DNA of 64,000 nt from an uncultured Oscillospiraceae bacterium (GTDB lineage: Bacteria > Bacillota > Clostridia > Oscillospirales > Oscillospiraceae): positions 1 through 64,000 of the forward strand of contig CAJUEC010000011.1 of NCBI GenBank assembly GCA_910585155.1. The letters run 5' to 3'. The position numbers and the translations under genes are program-made. Shown here piece after piece: positions 43,853 through 50,968 of this stretch. The notes beneath the pieces were generated by a model. It had not been told where the DNA came from. It ran no database searches and saw only the letters and a list, made by a program, of their open reading frames with translations. Every line of letters begins with the position of its first letter. The stretch's first letter is position 1.

Positions 43853-44392
43853 TTGATTTACAACAGCGGAAACTATGTCAGCAACACCGGGACCATCGGC
43901 AGGGTCACGCAGCAACAGGGGGCCCCGGCCCAGTCCATCCCCGTGCCCGGCGCTGGCGCCGCCCCGCCCGCCGGCGAAGCCCGGTACGACGTGGCCCTCT
44001 CCTACGCCGGCGAGCAGGAGCGGCTTGTCTCCCGGGTGGCGAAGCTTCTGGAGGCGGAGGGCCTCCGGGTCTTTTTCGCCCCGTACCGGGACGACGTCTT
44101 TATCGGCGAGGACATGTACGCCAGATTTTATCAGATTTACCGGTACCAGAGCCGCTATGTGGCCGCCTTTGTCACCGCGGACTATCTGCGCAAGGAGATC
44201 ACCATGCACGAGGCCGCCACCGCCATGCTCCGCCGGCGGGATGAGGGGCGCAGCTGCCTGATCCCCATCTATTTTGGCGGCGCCTCCCTGCCCAACCTGG
44301 ACCCGGACATCAATTACATCCCCGCAGACAGCCTGCGGGAAGTGGAGATTGCCGACAAAATCCGCAGCGTGGTCCGCAGCCTGGACCGATAA
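43853..44392 (+). CDS. TIR-domain effector with N-terminal NTG motif
   Basis: A 179-residue protein (TTG start behind GGAAGGAAGGG). Residues 6-23 form a short Gly/Asn/Gln-rich motif (GNYVSNTGTIGRVTQQQG), followed by a Pro/Ala/Gly linker. Residues 45-178 are a TIR domain: YDVALSYAGEQE (first strand), LRVFFAPYRDD and YLRKEITMHEAATAM with candidate catalytic Glu120. Bacterial TIRs of this kind degrade NAD+ or make signalling nucleotides from it during antiphage defence. The N-terminal motif recurs in the next protein (12 of 18 residues identical without gaps), suggesting homotypic recruitment. Confidence 0.85.
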   Translation: MIYNSGNYVSNTGTIGRVTQQQGAPAQSIPVPGAGAAPPAGEARYDVALSYAGEQERLVSRVAKLLEAEGLRVFFAPYRDDVFIGEDMYARFYQIYRYQSRYVAAFVTADYLRKEITMHEAATAMLRRRDEGRSCLIPIYFGGASLPNLDPDINYIPADSLREVEIADKIRSVVRSLDR

Positions 44393-44393
44393 C

Positions 44394-44536
44394 TTAGAGG
44401 CTGCACCAATAGCCAAGTACGCAGACTTGCGAGGAAAAATTGCCGCAGACGCATTGAATCAGTGTTTTCTTGGCGCAGCCTGGCGGCAATTTAGGCCGCA
44501 GGGATGTGCGCTGAGGTCTATTGGTACAGCTTCTTA
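44394..44536. mobile_element. 143-bp MITE-like element inside the TIR operon
   Basis: The ends TTAGAGGCTGCACCAATAG (44394-44412) and CTATTGGTACAGCTTCTTA (44518-44536) match those of 37293-37459, in the opposite orientation. The interior shares the reverse complement of its GGCGGCAATTTTTCC and GCGGCCCAAATTGCCGCC parts. It starts 1 nt after the TIR stop and ends 32 nt before the next ATG. The long self-complementary RNA may dampen read-through. Confidence 0.75.
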
Positions 44537-44567
44537 CTAATACAGACCCGATGGGAGGCGGCGCCAG

Positions 44568-46166
44568 ATGAGCACCCCGGAAATCCCTCAGACCCCCGCG
44601 CAGGAGACCCCCCACCCCCCTGAGACCGCCCAGGGCCCGGCCCAGGAGGCCCCCGCAGCCCCGGGCCGGTCGGCCTCTGAGCCCCGCTCGGGGCAGGACC
44701 CGCTCCAGGACATTCTCCGCGGCCTGAACGAGCTGTTGGACAAGGACCAGCTGAAAAGCACCTATGGGGCGGAGCTCCATCTCCACTACAACACCTACCA
44801 GGGCAACTATGTGCACAACACCGGGGCCATCGGCAGCATTGACCAGAGCCAGGGCGGCGGAGGGGACGCCCCGCTCCCCGTCCCCGCAAAGGGGCTTGAG
44901 GAGCGGGTTCGGGCCTTTTTTCAGCTGGATTGCGGCTTGGACGCCCTGGCCGCCCTCATCACACTGGCCACCTTTCAGCTGGCGCCGGAGGCCGCCTTTT
45001 ACGAGGCGGCCCGGAGCCTGCGCACTGTCCTGGCCGCCCAGCTCGGGCTGGAGGAGGCGCGGGCGCCCGCCGGCTTTCAGACGGCTCAGGCGCTGCTGGC
45101 CCCGTTCCCGCTTCAATACGTGGACGACCCGGCCGCTCAGAACCCCGGCGCGCCGGCCCCCCTGTGCCTCACCTTCCGCAGCCCGGAGGACCCGCCCCGG
45201 ATCCGGGCGCAGATCTGGCGGGAATACCCCCAGCTGCGGGGGAGCCTCACCCAATGGCTGCTGGAGCTGCGCCGGCAGACGGCCTCCGCCGCCAGCCGCA
45301 GAATGGGCTACGCCGCCATGCAGGGGCTGGCCTGCTACGCCTCGCTGGACCCGGCCTATGCCCGGGACACCATGGTCCCCTCCCTGGAGCACAGCTGCAC
45401 CGCCCAGGCCGACGTCAAATACCTGACGGTCTTTTCCCATCAGCTCCTGCTGTGGGAGGACAGCCGGGGGCTGGCCGACCTGCTGCTGTGCCGCTGGTGC
45501 GGACGGCACGGCGGCATCCTGTGGCAGGTTCCATACCGCCTCGCCGGCCAGGGCGAGGGTCTGGACTTTCCAACCCGAGTGCCCGACGCCCTGGAGGCCC
45601 ACCTGAATCGGGACCTGTCCCAGAGCACCCACTCCTTCCTGGACTGGTACCGGCAGGACAGGGGGTATCTCCTCCGCCCCGCCCACGAGGACCAGCAGAC
45701 CGCGCAGCTGCTGGCGGAGGGGCTCGCCCGCTGCCTGCTCCAGCGCCGGAATACCGACGGCCGCCGCTGCATGGCCATCTACTTCCTCACCCTCTTCCGC
45801 TGGGACTATCTCACCGACTTTTCCCACCAGCCCAGTCTGGTGTTTCTGCGCGGCCTTCGCCGCACCCAGACCAGGAAGGCGCTGCTCCCCCTGTTTCAGC
45901 TTGTCTGGCGGCAACCAGTGCTGCGAGACACGGCGCGGCAGATTCTGGAGTGCCACATGCGGGAGATCAGCCTGTGCCGCGCGCCATACGCCTACCTGGA
46001 AAAGCCCTTTGTATACCTGGCCTTCACCGACAGAAGCTCCGACTACTACAACACGCGCTCCCTGCTGAAGCAATGCGCCCAGCAGGCGGAGGTTCAGCCC
46101 GTCGCCCAGCATCTGATGGATTTTCTGGAACAGCGGCTGGAGAAAAACCGTGCCAGCAGCACATGA
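44568..46166 (+). CDS. Large helical protein carrying the shared NTG motif
   Basis: A 532-residue protein (ATG behind GGGAGGCGG) that I cannot assign to a family. Residues 1-45 are Pro/Ala-rich and probably disordered. Residues 79-96 are the motif GNYVHNTGAIGSIDQSQG, aligned without gaps to residues 6-23 of the TIR protein. The rest, from about 105, is almost wholly alpha-helical with Leu/Trp/Arg-rich repeats (HEAT- or TPR-like by pattern); no Walker or nuclease motif is visible. It probably senses a signal or scaffolds, recruiting the TIR effector through the shared motif. Confidence 0.7.
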   Translation: MSTPEIPQTPAQETPHPPETAQGPAQEAPAAPGRSASEPRSGQDPLQDILRGLNELLDKDQLKSTYGAELHLHYNTYQGNYVHNTGAIGSIDQSQGGGGDAPLPVPAKGLEERVRAFFQLDCGLDALAALITLATFQLAPEAAFYEAARSLRTVLAAQLGLEEARAPAGFQTAQALLAPFPLQYVDDPAAQNPGAPAPLCLTFRSPEDPPRIRAQIWREYPQLRGSLTQWLLELRRQTASAASRRMGYAAMQGLACYASLDPAYARDTMVPSLEHSCTAQADVKYLTVFSHQLLLWEDSRGLADLLLCRWCGRHGGILWQVPYRLAGQGEGLDFPTRVPDALEAHLNRDLSQSTHSFLDWYRQDRGYLLRPAHEDQQTAQLLAEGLARCLLQRRNTDGRRCMAIYFLTLFRWDYLTDFSHQPSLVFLRGLRRTQTRKALLPLFQLVWRQPVLRDTARQILECHMREISLCRAPYAYLEKPFVYLAFTDRSSDYYNTRSLLKQCAQQAEVQPVAQHLMDFLEQRLEKNRASST

Positions 46167-46186
46167 ACAGGAGGGACTTAAAAACC

Positions 46187-47113
46187 ATGGCGGAGAACAC
46201 CTATCATCCCATCGGCCAGCCCCAGCCCTACACAAACGGCTTTTTTGACGACGTCCCCGTTCCCACCCCCGGCTATGCCCTGATTTTGACCAGCAGCAGG
46301 GACCAGGACCCCCCGCTGGTGATTGAAAGCGGCTCCGTTCCGGAAAAGCGGCGGGTCCGCCGGGGGCAGTACAATCAGACCACCCGGGTGGACGTGAGCG
46401 CCCATGAGATCAGCTTTGAGCTGGAGCTGCCCTCGGCGGACAGCATCTCCAGATTCTGCGTCAAGCTGAGCATGTCGGCCAGGGTCCGTGATCCGTATCA
46501 GATCATGACGGACCACGTCACGGATGTGGCGGCCGCCGTGCGGAGCCAGCTGACCCCTCGGCTGGAGGACCTGGCCTGCGAGTACGTCCCGGAACAGCTC
46601 CAGGACCTGCGGAGAAAAATTCTGAGTTCCTTCTCGGACGTGGAGAACCTGCCCTGCGGCATCTCCCTGTCCAGCATCAGCGTGCAGGTGCGGCCCGACG
46701 CCAGCCATATCCGGCATCAGGAGCAGATTCAGGACCTGAAAAATAAGGAGCAGTATGAAATCATCCGCGCGGGCATCGCCGATACCCTGTCTCAGCGGTA
46801 TCAGGACCCGCGCATACAGGCTTTCGCGGAATTTGCCGGCGGACAGATCACGGCGGAGGAGGCGGCCATGCGGATGCAGAAGCGGTCCGCCAAGGATTTC
46901 GACGAGTCCATGCGCCAGTACGCGGAGATTCTCAACCTGGTCAAGCAGGCCCAGGACATGGGCCTGGCGCCCCCCGAGGTGCTGGAGGAAAAGACCACCC
47001 AGCTGCTCTCCTCCATGGTGCGCACGGCGACGGCCAATACCCCCGGCCTGGAGACCGGCCCCGCGAAAAAGGGCCTGTTCAGCCCCCCTGAAGACGAGGA
47101 CGACGATATCTAA
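46187..47113 (+). CDS. SPFH/Band-7-like protein of the TIR locus
   Basis: A 308-residue protein (ATG at 46187 behind AGGAGGGA). Residues about 25-190 follow the SPFH pattern: beta strands, then VDVSAHEISFELELPS...LSMSARVRDPYQI, then a helix and GISLSSISVQV. A charged helical tail follows (IRHQEQIQDLKNKEQYEI). No N-terminal membrane hairpin is evident, so it may be soluble or attach through the membrane protein encoded next. SPFH proteins form membrane-associated rings and are known in several bacterial conflict systems; that role here is inference. The acidic C-terminus ends PPEDEDDDI. Confidence 0.5.
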   Translation: MAENTYHPIGQPQPYTNGFFDDVPVPTPGYALILTSSRDQDPPLVIESGSVPEKRRVRRGQYNQTTRVDVSAHEISFELELPSADSISRFCVKLSMSARVRDPYQIMTDHVTDVAAAVRSQLTPRLEDLACEYVPEQLQDLRRKILSSFSDVENLPCGISLSSISVQVRPDASHIRHQEQIQDLKNKEQYEIIRAGIADTLSQRYQDPRIQAFAEFAGGQITAEEAAMRMQKRSAKDFDESMRQYAEILNLVKQAQDMGLAPPEVLEEKTTQLLSSMVRTATANTPGLETGPAKKGLFSPPEDEDDDI

Positions 47114-47289
47114 GAGCCTGTTTAATATCTCGAAGAATGCCAGCTGACGAGAGATTTTCTCGTCAGGCGAGGCGGGATTTTGCAGGAATAATTGTGTTTA
47201 TTTCAAGAAATCGCAACAAAATCATGGAGCGAAATTTCCGCAAGATGCCGCAGGCGCATTGAACCAGCGCTTCCCTAAGAAGCTGTACC
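47114..47289. repeat. Related but divergent repeat in the TIR operon
   Basis: It opens GAGCCTGTTTAATATCT, holds a 9-bp hairpin (CTGACGAGA/TCTCGTCAG, 47144-47166) and a GCCGCAGGCGCATTGAACCAG segment close to one in the 44394 element, and ends TAAGAAGCTGTACC (47276-47289), the first 14 bp of that element's terminus. It may be a chimera of two small repeats. Confidence 0.5.
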
Positions 47290-47349
47290 GCATCCCCTCT
47301 CTCCCCCGGCGTCACTCCCAGCGCCCATTCCCTGGAAGGAGGAATCGAC

Positions 47350-48165
47350 GTGGTTCATCAATTTTTGGACGTGGCTCAGACGTTTTACTACGGCCTCTGG
47401 GCAAACCTGCGCGAGCTCCCTCTGCTGTATCGGGCCGCCATCGTGGTGCTGGCCGCCGTGTGCCTGGCCTGGCTCGCCGCCCGGCCCATCCTCCTGAAGC
47501 TGCTGTCCTGGCTGCTGCGCCTGCTGGCCCTTGGCGTCAAGGGGCTGTGCCTTTGGGGGGAGCTGCTCCTCTCCCCCCTGTCCAGGCGGTCCCCCGATCG
47601 CTACGTGCAGCTGTGCAACCGCTGGAACGGCGCCATGGGCCAATGGCACACCCGGCTGACCCAGTGGGCCAAGCAGGTCTCCCAGGTGGAGCCCCACATT
47701 GGAAGGGCCGTGGCCCTCTATCTGGCCCTCATGGTTTTGATCTGTCTGCCCACGTGGGTAAGACCCTTCGTATCCGGGCAATATATCCCATACCTGTCCT
47801 TCGCCGCCCAGGCCTATCAGCGGCTGGAGGCGCCGGCCCTGCAAGCGGCGGCGGCCTATGAGCCCCTCATCCTCCTGGAGCCCAGGCAGAGCCCCAGCCA
47901 GGAGGAGCTGGAGTCGGAGCCCCCGGAGAGCCCGCCCCAGGAGGTCTGGCTGTCCCTGTCCAGCCAGGGCCGCCGGGGGACCAACGTCCGGGAGGGGCCG
48001 GGCAAGGGCCACTCCGTGCTCACCGTCATTTCCGGCGGTGAGGAGGTCCTCTACCTGGGCGACCAGTCGGACGGCTGGGTCCACATCTGCCTGTCCGACG
48101 GGAGGGAGGGGTGGATCTACCACAATCTTCTCTCGCCGCTCCCCCAGGAGGAGGACGCGCCCTAG
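47350..48165 (+). CDS. Membrane protein with extracytoplasmic SH3b domain
   Basis: A 271-residue protein (GTG start behind GGAAGGAGG). Hydrophobic helices lie near residues 28-52, 55-75 and 118-138, with a basic loop between (SRRSPDRYVQLCNRWN). Residues 175-200 are a Pro/Glu-rich stalk. Residues about 205-265 form a bacterial SH3 domain (TNVREGPGKGHSVLTVI...DGWVHICLSDGREGWIY), usually a cell-wall or peptide binder. It could anchor the SPFH-like complex at the membrane and monitor the envelope. It closes the four-gene locus and precedes GH20 by 55 nt. Confidence 0.65.
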   Translation: MVHQFLDVAQTFYYGLWANLRELPLLYRAAIVVLAAVCLAWLAARPILLKLLSWLLRLLALGVKGLCLWGELLLSPLSRRSPDRYVQLCNRWNGAMGQWHTRLTQWAKQVSQVEPHIGRAVALYLALMVLICLPTWVRPFVSGQYIPYLSFAAQAYQRLEAPALQAAAAYEPLILLEPRQSPSQEELESEPPESPPQEVWLSLSSQGRRGTNVREGPGKGHSVLTVISGGEEVLYLGDQSDGWVHICLSDGREGWIYHNLLSPLPQEEDAP

Positions 48166-48220
48166 AACACTGCCAGCCCCCATATCCCGTCGTGAATACA
48201 GCTTCCCAGGAGGAAATAAC

Positions 48221-49840
48221 ATGGAGAACAAGGACACCGCCCCGCGCAGGCTCGGGACCATGCTGGACTGCTCCCGGAACGCGGTGATGACGGTGGACGC
48301 CGTCAAAACCTGGATCGGCATCACCGCCCAGCTGGGGTACAATACCCTCATGCTGTACACCGAGGACACCTACGAGGTGCCGGGGGAGCCCTATTTTGGC
48401 TACGCCCGGGGCCGGTACAGCCAGGCGGAGCTGACGGAGATCGACGCCTGCGCCCGGGCGAACGGGATGGAGCTCATCCCCTGCATCCAGACCCTGGCCC
48501 ACCTTAACGCCATCGCCCGCTGGCCCGAGTACCGGGAGCACATGGACGCCCAAGACATCCTGCTGGCCGGAGATGAGCGGAGCTATGCGCTGATTGAGCG
48601 GATGTTTGAGACCATCGCGGCCTGCTTCACCTCCAAATGCGTCCACATCGGCATGGACGAGGCCCACCTCTTCGGCCGGGGGCGGTATCTGGACCTCCAC
48701 GGGGCGGTGGACCGCACACAGGCCCTCCTGGACCACCTGAACCGGGTGGCGGAGCTCGGGGCGCGGCACGGCCTGGAGCTCATCATGTGGTCGGACATGT
48801 TCTACCGCCTGGCCGCCGGCGGGGAGTATTACGCCGTCGATGCCCAGATCGATGACAGCGTGGGCCGGAAGATCCCCGCCAACGTGGAGCTGGTCTACTG
48901 GGACTACTACACCACCGACCCCGCCCGCTATGGCCAGATGCTGAAAAACCACGCCGCCATCAAGCCGGGGACCTGGTTCGCCGGGGGGCTGTGGTGCTGG
49001 GAGGGCTTCGCGCCCCACAACGGGTTCAGCATCCGGGCCACCGAGGCCGCCCTGAAGGCCTGCGGGGACAACGGCGTCCGGGACATGTTCTTCACCCTCT
49101 GGGGGGACGACGGGGCGGAGTGCTCCCGCTTCGCCCTGCTTCCCGCCCTGTTCTACGCCGCCCAGCGCGCCCGGGGGAACGCCGACCAGGCGGACATCCA
49201 GCGGCGGTTTGAGGCGCAGTTCGGCGTCTCCTGGGACACCTTCCTGCTGCTGGACCTGCCGGGCAGCCCCAACGACCAGAAGGGGGTTGTCAACAGCGAG
49301 AAGTACCTGCTCTACAACGACCCCCTTCAGGGCCTTTTGGACTCCACCCTCTCCGGCGGCGAGGGGGAGCGGTTCGCCCGATGCGCCCGCGCCCTGGAGG
49401 CCGCCCCGGAGACGGGCCGGTGGGACTACCTGTTCCGCACCCAGCGGGCCCTGTGCCGGGTGCTGGAGGTGAAGGCGGAGCTGGGCCTGCGCACCCGGGC
49501 AGCCTACCGCTCTGGGGACCGGGGGGCGCTGGCCGCCCTGCTGTCCGACTACCAGGCGGCGGAGGAGCGGCTGGAGGAGTTTTACGAGGCCCTCCGCGCC
49601 CAGTGGGACCGGGAGAACAAGCGCACCGGCTTCGAGGTGCAGGACATCCGGCTGGGCGGGCTGGGGCGGCGCATGCGCCACTGCCGGACCATTCTCAAGG
49701 ACTATCTGGAGGGCAGGCTCTCCCGCATTGAGGAGCTGGAGGAGCCCCTGCTGGACTTTGCCGGCGGTGGGAGCGCCCTTGCCCAGCGGCCCGTGCTCTT
49801 CAACAACTGGCGGCAGACCGCCACGGCCAACGTCCTGTGA
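48221..49840 (+). CDS. GH20 beta-N-acetylhexosaminidase
   Basis: A 539-residue cytoplasmic enzyme (no signal peptide; ATG behind AGGAGGAAA). It has a TIM barrel with LGYNTLMLYTEDTYE, IPCIQTLAHL and the GH20 catalytic pair Asp146-Glu147 in HIGMDEAH, followed by a helical C-terminal domain. GH20 enzymes use the substrate's N-acetyl group as nucleophile to release GlcNAc or GalNAc. Being intracellular, it probably acts on imported chitobiose-, mucin- or wall-derived disaccharides. It is co-oriented with the TIR locus without an intervening terminator, but a functional link is doubtful. Confidence 0.88.
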   Translation: MENKDTAPRRLGTMLDCSRNAVMTVDAVKTWIGITAQLGYNTLMLYTEDTYEVPGEPYFGYARGRYSQAELTEIDACARANGMELIPCIQTLAHLNAIARWPEYREHMDAQDILLAGDERSYALIERMFETIAACFTSKCVHIGMDEAHLFGRGRYLDLHGAVDRTQALLDHLNRVAELGARHGLELIMWSDMFYRLAAGGEYYAVDAQIDDSVGRKIPANVELVYWDYYTTDPARYGQMLKNHAAIKPGTWFAGGLWCWEGFAPHNGFSIRATEAALKACGDNGVRDMFFTLWGDDGAECSRFALLPALFYAAQRARGNADQADIQRRFEAQFGVSWDTFLLLDLPGSPNDQKGVVNSEKYLLYNDPLQGLLDSTLSGGEGERFARCARALEAAPETGRWDYLFRTQRALCRVLEVKAELGLRTRAAYRSGDRGALAALLSDYQAAEERLEEFYEALRAQWDRENKRTGFEVQDIRLGGLGRRMRHCRTILKDYLEGRLSRIEELEEPLLDFAGGGSALAQRPVLFNNWRQTATANVL

Positions 49841-49870
49841 CGGCGGGCTGGACCATCCATCCAATAAACC

Positions 49871-49906
49871 GCGGGGCGGGCGTCCACGACCGGACGCCCG
49901 CCCCGC
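49871..49906 (+). terminator. Terminator after GH20
   Basis: GCGGGGCGGGCGTCC pairs perfectly (15 bp) with its complement and is followed by TTTGT. Confidence 0.85.
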
Positions 49907-50023
49907 TTTGTCCGCCGCCCCGGCATAGTTCCAAAAGTTTCGCCATGCCCCCTGCGGGAACCGTCGAAATAGACAACCCGGAGGGGGCTTTCCTGTGACA
50001 AACGCAGAAATTATCGAAAGTGG

Positions 50024-50075
50024 TTGCAATTGGCAGGAAATGCTGTATACTGGAATTGTCAGTCGAACTGACAAT
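50024..50075 (+). promoter_or_regulatory. Promoter and TetR operator of the redox cluster
   Basis: TTGCAA (50024-50029), 16 bp, TATACT (50046-50051). ATTGTCAGT-CGA-ACTGACAAT (50055-50075) is a perfect 9-bp inverted repeat over the start site, well placed for repression by the TetR protein encoded next. Confidence 0.7.
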
Positions 50076-50094
50076 TTTTCGCGGAGGTCGCGCC

Positions 50095-50748
50095 ATGGCA
50101 GATCAATCGGCCCCTTCCAAGCGCTCCAGGCGGGAGACCAACCGGGAGCGGGTGATCGCCCAGGCCCTGAACTGCTTTGTGGAGCAGGGGATTGAGGCGG
50201 CAAAGATATCGGAGATCGCCCAGCGGGCCGGCCTCACGGAGCGCAGCGTGTACCGCTACTTCGCCACCAAGGCGGATCTGGTGCTGGAAACGGCGCTGCT
50301 GTTCTGGTCGGAGAGCATGCGGCAGGTGGACGCCCAGGCGCAGCGGGAGCTGAGCCGGAACATGTGCGGCGCGGAGCGGATCAGCAAAATTCTGCGGGGC
50401 TACGCCCAGCTGTACTTCACCCACCGGCAGACCCTGGTCTTTGTCCATGAGGCTGAGGCCTATCTGAACCGCTGCGGCAAGGCGCTGCTGGTGGAAAACA
50501 AGCCCCCCGCCGCCTTTGAGGCCCGCGTGGGCCCGCTGTCCGCCGCCATCCACCAGGGGCTGGAGGACGGCAGCATCCGCACCGACATCAACGTGGCCAC
50601 CCTCTACTACAACACCTATGACGCCATGCTGGGCCTGATCCAGAAGCTGGCCATCGGCGGCCGGACCGACTCCGGCGATGAGGAAAACGCCAGAATCCGG
50701 CTGGACCAGTTCTTCCAGATGCTGGAGAGCTTTTATCGGAAGCGGTAG
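50095..50748 (+). CDS. TetR-family regulator of the redox cluster
   Basis: A 217-residue TetR protein: HTH with AKISEIAQRAGLTERSVYRYF, then a helical ligand-binding domain. The ATG at 50095 is eight bases behind GGAGG; the upstream extension crosses the operator. It probably represses itself and, by read-through or a further promoter, the six genes after it. The 220 bp to the next gene hold no clear terminator and no gene that I can support. The ligand is likely the substrate of the cluster. Confidence 0.88.
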   Translation: MADQSAPSKRSRRETNRERVIAQALNCFVEQGIEAAKISEIAQRAGLTERSVYRYFATKADLVLETALLFWSESMRQVDAQAQRELSRNMCGAERISKILRGYAQLYFTHRQTLVFVHEAEAYLNRCGKALLVENKPPAAFEARVGPLSAAIHQGLEDGSIRTDINVATLYYNTYDAMLGLIQKLAIGGRTDSGDEENARIRLDQFFQMLESFYRKR

Positions 50749-50968
50749 GCGCCCCCAGCCACGGACGCGGCGCCGTTTTCAGCCTCAGTACCTGTATTCG
50801 CAGCCTCAGCCGCCGCCCGGGCGGACCTTTTCCACCATGCCGCACGCAGGACCAGTCCTCCCGCAGCATCCGCCCCGCCCCATGGAAAAGGCCCCCGCCC
50901 CGCCGGCGTCCCCCGGCTGTGGATGCAGGTTTTTTTATTTAAATTTGAACAAGGAGAGGATGAGCGCA

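Noticed and set aside
44930..47113. A 727-codon frame covering most of the helical NTG-motif protein
   Set aside because: Only its last 308 codons (from 46187, with a good ribosome-binding site) look like a protein; the upstream part is an out-of-frame shadow of 44568-46166.
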